A stretch of 64,000 nucleotides of DNA from Acidimicrobiia bacterium. GTDB lineage: Bacteria; Actinomycetota; Acidimicrobiia; Spongiisociales; Spongiisociaceae. The notes beneath the pieces were generated by a model, which was not told where the DNA came from, searched no databases, and worked only from the letters and a program-made list of their open reading frames with translations. Each line of letters starts with the position of its first letter. Position 1 is the stretch's first letter. The position numbers were made by a program, and so were the translations under genes. The stretch lies in the NCBI GenBank assembly GCA_011523635.1, contig WTGI01000043.1, forward strand, positions 36,581-100,580, in the 5' to 3' direction. Below, one piece after another: positions 33,731 to 42,897 of this stretch.

Positions 33731-33771
33731 GCACCGCCAGGACCACCAGCGAGAGAACCGGTACCGTGCCC

Positions 33772-36459
33772 ATGAACAACACCTCCTTCTCCAACCCGTT
33801 CGAAGCCGCAGCCACGATCAATACGCCTCTCGGCAACCGGACGGTCCATCGACTCGACGCGGTCCGGGACCACGGAGACATCCAATCGCTCCCCTACTCC
33901 ATCAAAGTCCTGCTCGAGTCGGCGCTGCGCAACTGCGACGGACGGACGGTCACCGAGGAGGACGTGGTGACGCTCGCCTCCTACAACGGTGCCAAGGTTC
34001 CCGAGTCCGAGATCCCCTTCTCCCCCGGTCGCGTGGTGCTGCAGGACTTCACCGGAGTACCCGCCATCGTCGATCTGGCCGCCATGAGGGACGCCATCGT
34101 CCGCATGACCGGCAATCCCTCGTCCGCCCGGAAGGTCAACCCCAGGGTCCCGTGCGACCTGGTGATCGACCACTCCATCCAGGTCGACACGTTCAACTCC
34201 AGCATGGCTCTCCAGATCAACTCCCAGCGTGAGTTCGAGCGCAACCGGGAGCGGTACGAGTTCCTCAAGTGGGGCCAGTCGGCGTTCGACAACTTCCGCG
34301 TGGTGCCGCCCGCCACCGGCATCGTTCACCAGGTCAACCTCGAGTACCTGGCCCGGGTGGTCTGGGACGACGGAGCCACCCTGTATCCCGATTCGCTGGT
34401 CGGGACCGACTCCCACACCACAATGATCAACGGCCTCGGCGTGCTCGGATGGGGCGTAGGCGGGATCGAGGCGGAGGCGGCGATGGTCGGCCAGCCGATC
34501 TTCATGCTGGTTCCGGAGGTGGTCGGGGTCCGGCTCACCGGGCGCCTGCCCGAAGGGGCAACCGCCACCGATCTGGTGCTGCGGGTCACCGAGATCCTCC
34601 GTGAACACGGCGTGGTCGGACGGTTCGTCGAGTTCCACGGACCCGGCCTCGATGCCATGCCGCTGGCCAACCGGGCCACGATCGCCAACATGGCGCCCGA
34701 GTACGGCGCCACCTGCGGCTTCTTCCCGGTCGACCGGCAGACCATCTCCTACCTGGAGTTGACCGGACGCCCGCCAGAGCTGATCGAGACCGTCGAGCAG
34801 TACGCCCGCCTCCAGGGACTGTGGCGGGACGACAGCCACGACATCGTCTATTCATCCCTGATCGAGCTCGACATGGGCGCAATCGAGCCCGCCCTCGCGG
34901 GACCGCGCCGGCCCCAGGACCGCATCGCCCTGGCCGGTATGAAGGACCAGTGGGCGGCGGATCTCGACACCACCTTCGCCGGTCACGGTTACCCCGAGGG
35001 CGCCGACGGGGTGGAGAGCGACGGGGCGACCTTCGACCTGATGGACGGGTCGGTGGTCATCGCCGCCATCACCAGCTGCACCAACACGTCCAACCCGGAG
35101 GTTATGATCGGGGCCGGGCTGCTGGCCCGTAAGGCCCGCCGGCTGGGCCTGACCCGCCGGCCCTGGGTCAAGACCTCCCTGGCGCCCGGCTCCAGGGTGG
35201 TCACCGACTACCTCGGCCGGGCCGGCCTCACCGAAGACCTGGAAGCGCTCGGCTTCTACAACGTCGGTTACGGGTGCACCACCTGCATCGGCAATTCCGG
35301 CCCCCTCCCCGAGCCGATCGCCCGGGCCATCGACAGCCACGACCTGGTGGTCGCGTCGGTCCTGTCCGGCAACCGCAACTTCGAGGGACGCATCAGCCCC
35401 CACATCCGGGCCAACTACCTGGCGTCGCCGCCGCTCGTGGTGGCATACGCCCTGGCCGGGACGGTCGACATCGACCTGACCTCCGAACCGCTCGGGAAGG
35501 ATCCGGCCGGTGACGACATCTACCTCAGGGACATCTGGCCCTCACCAGCCGAGATCGCCCGCATCGTCGGCGGGTCCATCTCGTCGGATCAGTTCACCCG
35601 GCAGTACTCGACCGTGTTCGACGGGTCCCCCGAGTGGCAGGAGATCACCACCCACGCCTCCAACCTGTTCCGGTGGAACCCCGAGAGCACGTACATCCAG
35701 GCCCCGCCGTTCTTCGACGGTCTGACGATGGAGACCGACGCCATCACGCCCATCAGCGGAGCCCGTGTTCTGGTGAAGGTAGGGGATTCGGTCACCACCG
35801 ACCACATCTCCCCGGCGGGCTCGATTCCGGCCGATACGCCCGCCGGTGGGTACCTTCACGAGTCCGGCGTGCCCACCCTGATGTTCAACAGCTACGGGTC
35901 CCGCCGGGGCAACGACCGGGTCATGGCCAGGGGAACCTTCGCCAACCTGCGCGTGCGGAACCATCTGGCGCCGGGAACGGAGGGGGGCTGGACCACCGAC
36001 TTCACCGACGGACAGGTGAAGAGCATCTTCGAGGCCTCGCTGAGCTACCGGGCCGCCGGCACTCCCACCATCGTGATCGCCGGGATCGACTACGGGATGG
36101 GATCGAGCCGGGACTGGGCCGCCAAGGGTCCCTTCCTGCTGGGCGTGAAGGCGGTCATAGCCGAGAGCTACGAGCGGATCCACCGGTCCAACCTGGTGGG
36201 AATGGGGATCCTGCCTCTCGAGTTCATGCCGGGCGACAACGCCGCTTCGCTGGGCCTGGACGGATCCGAGACCTACGACATCGATGTCGACGACTCAGTG
36301 AGACCGAGGCAGCAGCTGACGGTGACAGCCCGGCGGGAGGACGGCTCCGTGACGGCGTTCCAGGCGCTGGCCCGGATCGACACCCCCGTGGAGGTCGACT
36401 ACTACCGCAACGGTGGGATCCTCCACACCGTCCTGAAAGAGATGGCCGCGACGGACTGA
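33772..36459 (+). CDS. acnA: Aconitate hydratase
   Basis: An aconitase A of about 895 residues; the ATG at 33772 is chosen over the GTG two codons earlier. Motifs in order are [98 protein letters not shown] with the first cluster cysteine, [17 protein letters not shown] with the other two, [11 protein letters not shown] and [25 protein letters not shown] in the swivelling domain. It isomerises citrate and isocitrate using a [4Fe-4S] cluster. Apo-forms can act as RNA-binding regulators. Complete. Confidence 0.96.
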   Translation: MNNTSFSNPFEAAATINTPLGNRTVHRLDAVRDHGDIQSLPYSIKVLLESALRNCDGRTVTEEDVVTLASYNGAKVPESEIPFSPGRVVLQDFTGVPAIVDLAAMRDAIVRMTGNPSSARKVNPRVPCDLVIDHSIQVDTFNSSMALQINSQREFERNRERYEFLKWGQSAFDNFRVVPPATGIVHQVNLEYLARVVWDDGATLYPDSLVGTDSHTTMINGLGVLGWGVGGIEAEAAMVGQPIFMLVPEVVGVRLTGRLPEGATATDLVLRVTEILREHGVVGRFVEFHGPGLDAMPLANRATIANMAPEYGATCGFFPVDRQTISYLELTGRPPELIETVEQYARLQGLWRDDSHDIVYSSLIELDMGAIEPALAGPRRPQDRIALAGMKDQWAADLDTTFAGHGYPEGADGVESDGATFDLMDGSVVIAAITSCTNTSNPEVMIGAGLLARKARRLGLTRRPWVKTSLAPGSRVVTDYLGRAGLTEDLEALGFYNVGYGCTTCIGNSGPLPEPIARAIDSHDLVVASVLSGNRNFEGRISPHIRANYLASPPLVVAYALAGTVDIDLTSEPLGKDPAGDDIYLRDIWPSPAEIARIVGGSISSDQFTRQYSTVFDGSPEWQEITTHASNLFRWNPESTYIQAPPFFDGLTMETDAITPISGARVLVKVGDSVTTDHISPAGSIPADTPAGGYLHESGVPTLMFNSYGSRRGNDRVMARGTFANLRVRNHLAPGTEGGWTTDFTDGQVKSIFEASLSYRAAGTPTIVIAGIDYGMGSSRDWAAKGPFLLGVKAVIAESYERIHRSNLVGMGILPLEFMPGDNAASLGLDGSETYDIDVDDSVRPRQQLTVTARREDGSVTAFQALARIDTPVEVDYYRNGGILHTVLKEMAATD

Positions 36460-36469
36460 CCCGCCGCTC

Positions 36470-37255
36470 CTAACAATCGGCGGCGGTGGAGTAGTCGTGG
36501 ACGAGGAACACCCCTCCGGCCTGATCCGCGGCAACGATCATCTGCCCGAGCGGGGTCGGGAAGGGGCCGTTCATCACCTGGCCACCCAGTTCGGCCACGC
36601 GGCCAGCGGTCTCGACGATGTCGGCGGCGCCGAAGTAGACGCTCCATGACGGAGGAACGTTCTCGGGAGGCTCCATGACACCGGCCACGATCTCGTCACC
36701 GGCCTTGAGCAGCGTGTAGGACATCGGACCCATGTCGGCGGTCTCGGCGGTCAGGCCGAGGACGGCCCCCAGAAACCCGGTCGCCGCGCCCACATCCGGC
36801 ACGTAGAGCTCGCTCCAGCTCATCGTCCCGGGCTCCTTGATCAGCTGTGCGCCCTTATGGTCTCCGGCCTGCCAGAAACCGACGGCAGCACCCTGGTTGT
36901 CCATGATGTAGGCCATCCGACCCGTGGTCATGACGTCGAACGGTCCCGCCAGTCCCCGGCCGCCGGCTTCGATCGCCTTCCGGTAGGCCTCGTCCGCCGA
37001 GTCGACCGCCAGGTAGGTGTTCCATACCGAACGCAGCCCCATCGCCAGCAACTCCGGCGGGGCCGGTCCCAGGCCGGCCACGTTGCAGCCGTCCTTCTGG
37101 GCCATCGAATAGGTCATGTCCGAGTCCGGCATGCCCCGGTCCTCCCAGGTCCAGCCGAACAGTCCTCCGTAGAAGGCCTTGGCGCCCTCCGTGTCCTCGG
37201 CGCTGAGATCCGCCCAGCACGGCTCTCCCTGGGTGTATCCGTCCCTGCGCGGCAT
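36470..37255 (-). CDS. Two-domain VOC family protein
   Basis: The ATG at 37255 (MPRRDGYTQGEPCWADLS) gives 261 residues with two VOC modules. The first runs from PCWADLSAEDTEGAKAFYGGLFGW to DNQGAAVGFWQ, the second from SWSELYVPDVGAATGFLGAVLGL to ADQAGGVFLVHDY. The pattern, including GEPCWADL and the DxxGAxxxFWQ ends, matches actinobacterial VOC proteins sometimes linked to hydrolase or antibiotic-binding roles. Canonical glyoxalase metal ligands are incomplete, so a binding role is as likely as catalysis. Convergent with acnA. Confidence 0.8.
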   Translation of the reverse strand: MPRRDGYTQGEPCWADLSAEDTEGAKAFYGGLFGWTWEDRGMPDSDMTYSMAQKDGCNVAGLGPAPPELLAMGLRSVWNTYLAVDSADEAYRKAIEAGGRGLAGPFDVMTTGRMAYIMDNQGAAVGFWQAGDHKGAQLIKEPGTMSWSELYVPDVGAATGFLGAVLGLTAETADMGPMSYTLLKAGDEIVAGVMEPPENVPPSWSVYFGAADIVETAGRVAELGGQVMNGPFPTPLGQMIVAADQAGGVFLVHDYSTAADC

Positions 37256-37687
37256 GTTCTCCCGTCCTCCCGTCGAATAGCGCACGGAGTCTAGGAGAGG
37301 GTGAGGACATGCCGAACCCGTCGGGAAGTGATGCGAGCCAGGCCGCCCGGCGCCGACCGTTGCCGAGATAGGAACCGCAAGAACGCGAAAATCGCCGAAA
37401 CCGGGCCCGACCCGGCGGGCCCGGCCCCCGCCACCACCTCCTGGGCTTCTGGGGCGTGGTCGGCCATGCCCATCCCCTTCTGGGGTTTGGATGGGCTCGC
37501 CCCGGACGCGCTCGCTGTTCCCTCGAATGATCGACTGACGCCCTGATACGGTCGATCACCTCGGTGCTTGACGATATGGAACATACGAGCAGGGTGTGAC
37601 ACAGTCGACCTTCTGTGGCGAGAACGCGAAAAATGACGGAACTGTTCCGTCCCATAACTACGGACCGGGCATCACTAGCCTGCGGTC
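37256..37687. other. Intergenic region with a perfect palindrome upstream of the TlpA-like gene
   Basis: About 430 bases without a credible gene; the 266-residue minus-strand ORF here is a shadow of the VOC gene. ACGGAAC-T-GTTCCGT at 37636-37650 is a perfect palindrome 38 bases before the TlpA-like start and could be an operator. The segment 37370-37450 resembles in composition and order (CGCGAAAA, GGGCCC, CCCCGCCACC, CCTGGG) the stretch at 33390-33460. Confidence 0.5.
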
Positions 37688-38341
37688 GTGGCCGAGTCGA
37701 ACCAGCATCCGCCTACCGACACGGCGCCCGATCCTCCCCCGGAGCAGGCAGGGCGGCAGCGGATGCCGGTGGCCTGGAAGCTTGCCGCCACCGCGGTGGC
37801 GGTCATCGTCATCGCCGGGGCGGCGGTGCTGACCCGTCCCCCGGACTCGCCACGGGGCGATGCCGTCGATTCCGGATCCCTCTCGATCGACGTGGCGGGC
37901 TTCCCGAGAGGCCCGCTGGCCGGAGAACCCGCCCCGGACATGTCCGTGGCGCTGTTCGACGGGTCCACGTTCGTGATGTCCGAGTACCGATCCACCGACG
38001 GGCGGCCCCTGGTGCTCAACCTGTGGGCCAGCTGGTGCGCCCCCTGCCGGATCGAGATACCGGAGTTCTCGCGGGTGGCGGAGCAGAATCCACAGGTGGC
38101 ATTCCTGGGCGTCGCCGTGGAGGATGCGCCCGGGCCCGCCGAGACCTTCGCCACCGAGGTCGGAGCGTCCTACCCGCTCGGAATCGACGACAGCCAGAGC
38201 GTGACGGACAGCTACCCCTTCATGGGGCTACCGGTCACCTACCTGATCGGAGCGGATGGCCTGATCACCCGCCAGGTCAACGGCCAGATCAGCGGCGCCA
38301 CCTTGGAGGCCTTCATCCACCACGATTTCGGCACCCCGTAA
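37688..38341 (+). CDS. TlpA/ResA-like membrane-anchored thiol-disulfide oxidoreductase
   Basis: A 217-residue protein. A Pro-rich cytoplasmic N-terminus is followed by one membrane segment (about residues 29-48), then a thioredoxin fold on the outer face. GEPAPDMSVALFDGSTFVMSEYR precedes LVLNLWASWCAPCRIEIPEFSRVAEQ with the WCAPC active site (Cys117, Cys120). The cis-proline loop MGLPVTYLIGADG follows. Such proteins reduce or oxidise disulfides in secreted proteins, for example during cytochrome c maturation. No ccs genes are adjacent. A hairpin terminator follows the stop. Confidence 0.88.
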   Translation: MAESNQHPPTDTAPDPPPEQAGRQRMPVAWKLAATAVAVIVIAGAAVLTRPPDSPRGDAVDSGSLSIDVAGFPRGPLAGEPAPDMSVALFDGSTFVMSEYRSTDGRPLVLNLWASWCAPCRIEIPEFSRVAEQNPQVAFLGVAVEDAPGPAETFATEVGASYPLGIDDSQSVTDSYPFMGLPVTYLIGADGLITRQVNGQISGATLEAFIHHDFGTP

Positions 38342-38358
38342 GCGCCGTTCGGGCGCTT
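38340..38358. terminator. Bidirectional hairpin between convergent genes
   Basis: AAGCGCC (38340-38346) and GGCGCTT (38352-38358) form a perfect 7-bp stem with loop GTTCG. It directly follows the stop of the TlpA-like gene and precedes the stop of the convergent flavin reductase. A long T-run is missing, as often in high-GC genomes. Confidence 0.5.
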
Positions 38359-38370
38359 GCAACTCCGGAG

Positions 38371-38871
38371 TTAGCCGGACTCGAGGCGGCGGAAGTCCCG
38401 TTGCCAGTAGAGGAGCGGGCGACCCGGGTCGTACCGGGCGGCGTGTTCCACGTGGCCGATGAAGATGGTGTGATCCCCTGCCTCGGCCGACTCGACCGTG
38501 CGGCATTCCAGGCAGGCGAAGGAGTGCGAGGGCAGGGACAGACCGGCCCCCTCGTACCGGGGCGCCCGCACCGGTAGGCCGCGGAACTTGTCCGGGTCCT
38601 TGGAGGCAAACCGCAGCGCGACGTCGGCGGTGCCCTCCCGGAGCATGTTGACCGTGAAGCCCCCGGCCGCCCGCAGGGCCTCGATGCTGTGCGAGGCATG
38701 GTCGATGCAGATCAGTACCAGGGGAGGAACCAGTGACACGGAGGTGAACGCCGACACCGTCAATCCGTGATGGCGTTCGTCCCAGTAGCTGGTCACGACG
38801 GTCACGCTGGCCGCGAAGTTGGCCATGATGTCGCGGAATACGTCCTCCAGGTTGACCGGATGCGACGACAT
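38371..38871 (-). CDS. Flavin reductase domain protein (short-chain, HpaC-like)
   Basis: The ATG at 38871 gives 166 residues. The pattern is that of the FMN-binding split-barrel flavin reductases: VFRDIMANFAASVTVVTSYWDERHHGLTVSAFTSVSLVPPLVLICIDHASHS, FTVNMLREG, a variable FASKDPDKF loop, and GDHTIFIGHVEHAARYDPGRPLLYWQRDFRRL at the end. These enzymes supply reduced flavin to a two-component monooxygenase. No partner oxygenase is next to it, though the LLM gene 500 bases away is a conceivable but unproven user. Confidence 0.88.
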   Translation of the reverse strand: MSSHPVNLEDVFRDIMANFAASVTVVTSYWDERHHGLTVSAFTSVSLVPPLVLICIDHASHSIEALRAAGGFTVNMLREGTADVALRFASKDPDKFRGLPVRAPRYEGAGLSLPSHSFACLECRTVESAEAGDHTIFIGHVEHAARYDPGRPLLYWQRDFRRLESG

Positions 38872-38929
38872 GTCCCACGCTCCTCTCCGCATCGGGAGGG
38901 TAGCCACCGGATCCCCTAGCCTGAGCGCC

Positions 38930-39338
38930 ATGACCCATCCGGTTCCGGTACACACCGCTCGCGGGTTCGGGGCGGCCGCGGTAGCCCCGCACGAGCTGTC
39001 GACGCTGGCCGCCATCGAGATCATGGCCGGCGGCGGGAATGCCGTCGACGGCGCCATCGCCGCCAATGCGGTGCAGGGGACGGTCGCTCCGGAGACCTGC
39101 GGGATCGGGGGCGACCTGTTCGCCCTGGTGCACCATCCCGGAATGGACTCCCCCGCCTGCCTCAGCTCCTCGGGCCGGGCCGGATCGGGCACCGACGCAG
39201 ACGCTCTCCGCAAAGCAAGTCATACGACCATGCCCCTCTACGGGGCGCCCCCCGTCACCGAGCGGTCTGAGGGAAACAGTGGCGGATCCTCGGGTCGAGA
39301 CCGCTCTCGCCCTAAGCCTCTGAGACCAATCGGCGACT
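38930..39338 (+). pseudogene. Gamma-glutamyltransferase, N-terminal fragment
   Basis: From the ATG at 38930 the frame reads ARGFGAAAVAPHELSTLAAIEIMAGGGNAVDGAIAANAVQGTVAPETCGIGGDLFALVHH, the N-terminus of gamma-glutamyltransferases. It runs up to MPLYGAPPVT near 39255. Family similarity ends there, where an intact gene would continue for some 400 more residues including the self-cleavage Thr. The rest is unrelated Ser/Arg/Pro-rich sequence running into the opposite-strand LLM gene. It is a deletion remnant and cannot be active. Confidence 0.75.
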
Positions 39339-40358
39339 TCAGCCGCGGACCTGGGCCAGGACCGTGGCCCACTCCTCATCCGTAATCGAGGAGATGGCGC
39401 CTCCCATCGAGTAGCACCCGACCCGGTCGAGCACCCCCTCGTAGCGAGCTCTCATGGCCGACCCGAGCCGGTCGACCGGCGCCTCCACCGCGACCTCCGC
39501 AACCACCTCATCGGGGATCAGATCGACCATCCTCTCCCACCGACCCCTCCTCGCCAGCCCGGAGAGCGCCGGGCCAAAATCCCAGCCATGGGCATCGAGA
39601 ACCCGGCTATAGGCCGGAGTGGAAGCGTAGAAGGCGATCTGTCGCCGGACGCCCAGCCGGGACTCCTCGATCTGGCTCTCGTCCCGGCCGGTGACCACCA
39701 TCACCGAAGACACCATCTCCACCTGATCGAGCGAGCGCCCCGCCGCACGCGCACCGGCGCGCATGGCCGGGAGGGTGACCTCTCGCAGATACCGGACGGT
39801 GTGGAAGGGATGGACGTGGTAGCCGTCGCACATCTCTCCTGCCAGCCGCGACATCCGGGGACCGACCCCGGCTATATGGATGGGCACGTCCGGATGGGCG
39901 ATCGGTCCCGGATCGAAGAAGGGAGTCATGAGCGTGAAGGAGTAGTGCTCACCCCGGAAGCGGAGGCGGGTTCCGTTCTGCCAGGTGTCCCAGATGGCCC
40001 TCAAGGCGCCGATGAATTCGGCCATCCGCTCCACCGGCCGGCTCCAGGGCATCGAGAATCGCCGCTCGATGTGGGGCTTCACCTGGGTTCCCAGGCCCAG
40101 CCGGAAGCGGCCTTCTGTGAAGGAAGCGAGATCCCAGGCAGTCTGGGCGACCACCATCGGCGACCGGGCGAACGCCACCGCCACAGAGGTGCCGACCTCG
40201 ACATCCGGGGCTGCGGACGCGGCGGCCATCACCCGGAGGAACGGGTCATGGGCCGTATCGGCCGTGAAGATCCCGTCAAAGCCGAGGGCCCGGGCCCGCG
40301 CCGCCCGTTCCGAAACGGCGCCGAGCGAGTTCTCCTCCAGGTAGTAGTCGATCTTCAA
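39339..40358 (-). CDS. LLM-class F420-dependent oxidoreductase, TTG start
   Basis: The track begins at 40670, but conserved sequence starts LKIDYYLEENSLGAVSERAARARALGFDGIFTADT. A TTG at 40358, 8 bases after GGAGG, gives 339 residues and is the best start. The barrel contains VEVGTSVAVAFARSPMVVAQTAWDLASFTEGRFRLGLGTQVKPHIERRFSMPW, PIHIAGVGPRMSRLAGEMCDGYHVHPF and VDLIPDEVVAEVAVEAPVDRLG. LGLGTQVKPHIERRF is characteristic of actinobacterial F420-type TIGR03617-like members. The substrate is unknown. It converges with the gamma-glutamyltransferase fragment. Confidence 0.85.
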   Translation of the reverse strand: MKIDYYLEENSLGAVSERAARARALGFDGIFTADTAHDPFLRVMAAASAAPDVEVGTSVAVAFARSPMVVAQTAWDLASFTEGRFRLGLGTQVKPHIERRFSMPWSRPVERMAEFIGALRAIWDTWQNGTRLRFRGEHYSFTLMTPFFDPGPIAHPDVPIHIAGVGPRMSRLAGEMCDGYHVHPFHTVRYLREVTLPAMRAGARAAGRSLDQVEMVSSVMVVTGRDESQIEESRLGVRRQIAFYASTPAYSRVLDAHGWDFGPALSGLARRGRWERMVDLIPDEVVAEVAVEAPVDRLGSAMRARYEGVLDRVGCYSMGGAISSITDEEWATVLAQVRG

Positions 40359-40491
40359 GGCAACTGCCTCCGGACGCGCTGGTTTCTCCGACGAGGCTAC
40401 AGCAGGCGCGGTCCCCGATCCCAGACACTCTGCGGCCGAGTACCATGGGCGACGAGGTCCTCGCCATCGGAGGTGGCTCCGGGACCGGTGG

Positions 40492-40821
40492 ATGACAACC
40501 GAGAAGAGATGGGCCGTCACCATGAAGAGGTTGCTGAAACTGTTCGCCTTCATCGGGGGAATCGGAGCGGTGGGTTGGCTGCTCCAGAACCGGATCGTGA
40601 CCGTGACCATGAGCCGCGAACCGAGAGAGCCAGAATTGGCACCCGAGCCCACCAACCCGGATTCTCCCAAGACTTACTTCACGGCGGAGGCGAGGGTGAA
40701 CCTCGGCCTCGACGGGGGAACGCCCGAGCCGGAACCCGCTGCCGCCGCTCCGGCCGAGGAAGCGGCGACCGCAACCCCTCCCGAGGATCCGGAGGAAGGC
40801 CAAGTCGTCGCCGACGCCTAG
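40492..40821 (+). CDS. Small single-span membrane protein with acidic Pro/Ala-rich tail
   Basis: A 109-residue protein. A short basic segment (KRWAVTMKRLLK) is followed by one hydrophobic segment LFAFIGGIGAVGWLLQ, then a polar tail rich in Pro, Glu and Ala (REPREPELAPEPTNPD and later PAEEAATATPPEDPEEG). I recognise no family. The tail composition suggests a disordered region, inside or outside the cell. It stands alone between divergent neighbours. Codon usage and an ATG with a fair upstream GGAGG-like GGTGG support that it is real, but not strongly. Confidence 0.55.
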   Translation: MTTEKRWAVTMKRLLKLFAFIGGIGAVGWLLQNRIVTVTMSREPREPELAPEPTNPDSPKTYFTAEARVNLGLDGGTPEPEPAAAAPAEEAATATPPEDPEEGQVVADA

Positions 40822-40995
40822 GTTCCGAACCGGCGGCTTGCGGGGAAACCCCATTCCGGCAGACGGCCTCCGGAACCAGAATTCGACCGCGGGAACACCT
40901 GCGAGGTCTGGTGGCCCTTCGTGTCCCGGACTGCTGGCGAGCCCGGCACGCGCCGGTAATAGTTCGCGCCAGTCGACCTCGAGCCGGAGGGCCGG

Positions 40996-42690
40996 ATGAG
41001 CGAATCGAGCCTTACTGTCGCCGAGGCCCTCCTGCTCCGGCTCGGCAAAGCAGGCGTGCCGTACCTGTTCGCGAATGCGGGAACCGATGCCGCACCGCTG
41101 ATCGAGGCCTACGCCCACTTCGATGCCGAGGGCATCGGACCCGTGCCGCAACCCGTAACGGTCGCCCACGAGATGGCAGCGGTCAGCATGGCACATGGAC
41201 ACGCGATGGCGACCGGCGTGCCGTCTGCGGTCTTCCTCCATGTGAGCGTCGGAACGGCCAATGCTGCCTCGGGGATCATGAACGCATCCCGGCAGCGAGT
41301 TCCGATGCTGGTCATGGCGGGCAGAACCCCGGTCCTCGCCGATGGGAGCCCCGGATCGCGTGACATGTACATCCATTGGGCCCAGGAGAGCTTCGACCAA
41401 GCTTCCATGGTCCGTGAGTACACGCGCTGGGACTACGAATTGCGCTACCCGAGCCAGGTGAACGATGTGGTCGACCGGGCACTCGCAGTGGCTACCGCCG
41501 ATCCGGCCGGCCCGGTCTACCTGTCCCTTCCCCGGGAACTCCTCGCCGCACCTGCCACCCCGGCAGTTGACGCCCGGCCACCACGCCTCGGCCCAGCCTC
41601 TACCACCGCCGCAGAGCAGTCCGCGATCGCTCGAGTCGCCGATCTCGTAGCGGGATCCGGAAACCCGCTGGTCATCACCAATTCGCTGGGACGGAACTCC
41701 GGAGCGGTGGCCGCGCTCGTCGAGTTCGCCGAAGCTGCCGGAGCAGGTGTCGTAGAAGTCTTCCGAGAGCGTATGTCCTTTCCTTCCTCGCATCCCCAGC
41801 ATCTCGGATTCGACGCGGTCCCGTTGATCGAGGATGCCGATCTCCTGATCGTCGTCGAAGCGGACGTTCCCTGGTTCCCGCAGGACGCGCCCGCCCCTGA
41901 TGTGCCGGTCGTGCATATCGGTCTCGATCCGATCCGCCGGGACTATCCGATGTGGAACTTCCCGATCAATGTCGCTCTCGGCGGAAGTCCTGTCCATACG
42001 CTGGAGGCGCTCACGGCCGCTGTGAAGGGCAGGCTCGCCGGTGGTTCCCTGCAACGCAGTCTGAACCGGCTGGCCGCGCAACACGCGGAGTCACGGGCGG
42101 GAGCGAGGCGCCGGGCCGAGGCTACGAAGTCGGCCCGGCCCATCGATCCGGCATTTCTCTCCCGCCGCATCGGAGACGCGCTCGCGCCGGACGGAATCGT
42201 CGTCAACGAGTACGACGCCCATTCGGACCAACTCGGGCTCGACCGCCCGGGCAGCTACTACGGCCCGTCGGCGGTCTCGGGGCTCGGCTGGGGCTTCGGC
42301 GCCGCACTGGGAGTCAAGCTCGGGGAGCCGGACCGCACCGTCGTATGCACGCTCGGCGACGGCGCCTATATCTTCAGCAACCCACTGGCCTGCCACCTGG
42401 CGGCCGAGCAACTCGGTCTCGCGCTCCTGGTGGTCGTGTTCAACAACAGCAGTTGGAAGGCGGTGCGCACCGCGGTCCGGAGGATCGCTCCGGGCGGCTG
42501 GGCCGAGACTCCCGGAAAATATCCGCTCACCGATCTCAGCCCGTCACCCGCCTTCTCAGAGGTGGCCTCCGCATGCGGCGCCTACGCGGAAGAGGTGGGC
42601 GATCCCGGCGAACTCGAGGGCGCCCTGGAACGCGCTCTGCTGCAGGTGAGGGAAGGCAGGCAAGCCCTGCTCGACGTGCGCACCACCTGA
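40996..42690 (+). CDS. Thiamine-diphosphate-dependent enzyme (acetolactate synthase/benzoylformate decarboxylase superfamily)
   Basis: A 564-residue three-domain enzyme. The N-terminal PYR domain has FANAGTDAAPLIEAY and VAHEMAAVSMAHGHAMATG with the catalytic glutamate. The central domain contains NPLVITNSLGRNSGAV and HLGFDAVPLIEDADLLIVVEADVPW. The C-terminal PP domain has WGFGAALGVKLGEPDRTVVCTLGDGAYIFSNP and VVVFNNSSWKAVRTAV, the GDG(x)nNN thiamine-diphosphate and magnesium motif. No acetolactate synthase regulatory partner is adjacent, so a 2-keto acid decarboxylase or a lyase is more likely. The TITP-like motif for isoleucine-valine synthesis is not evident. Confidence 0.85.
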   Translation: MSESSLTVAEALLLRLGKAGVPYLFANAGTDAAPLIEAYAHFDAEGIGPVPQPVTVAHEMAAVSMAHGHAMATGVPSAVFLHVSVGTANAASGIMNASRQRVPMLVMAGRTPVLADGSPGSRDMYIHWAQESFDQASMVREYTRWDYELRYPSQVNDVVDRALAVATADPAGPVYLSLPRELLAAPATPAVDARPPRLGPASTTAAEQSAIARVADLVAGSGNPLVITNSLGRNSGAVAALVEFAEAAGAGVVEVFRERMSFPSSHPQHLGFDAVPLIEDADLLIVVEADVPWFPQDAPAPDVPVVHIGLDPIRRDYPMWNFPINVALGGSPVHTLEALTAAVKGRLAGGSLQRSLNRLAAQHAESRAGARRRAEATKSARPIDPAFLSRRIGDALAPDGIVVNEYDAHSDQLGLDRPGSYYGPSAVSGLGWGFGAALGVKLGEPDRTVVCTLGDGAYIFSNPLACHLAAEQLGLALLVVVFNNSSWKAVRTAVRRIAPGGWAETPGKYPLTDLSPSPAFSEVASACGAYAEEVGDPGELEGALERALLQVREGRQALLDVRTT

Positions 42691-42897
42691 CCCGGGCTAG
42701 CCCCAATTCTTCATGGATCCGGGGGTCTGTCCGGTGAATGGAGTGCCCGTTTCGGGCTCTTGACCTGGGGTTATAGCTATCTGGTAGATGCGCTTTGGCC
42801 TCGCGTGACCTTCACCTGCCCGGTGTTGGAGTGGCAGGCATCAATTCATGAGGTCGACGTGCCTGATGTGCGTCGGTGTGGCAGGAAACATCAAGAA

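Larger units (their letters stand above)
33130..33771. other. Intergenic region between mrp and acnA with repeats and hairpins
   Basis: About 640 bases without a credible gene. It holds the 50-bp direct repeat (33231-33375), CGCGAAA-type motifs near 33390-33420, and an acnA-proximal hairpin at 33707-33730. The track ORFs crossing it, of 218 and 124 residues, reuse the repeats and lack any family pattern. Promoters for both divergent genes should lie here, but I cannot pick them with confidence. Confidence 0.6.

Noticed and set aside
33225-33881. 218-residue minus ORF and the extended mrp start at 33300
   Set aside because: Both read through the direct repeats; conserved Mrp sequence begins after the ATG at 33129.
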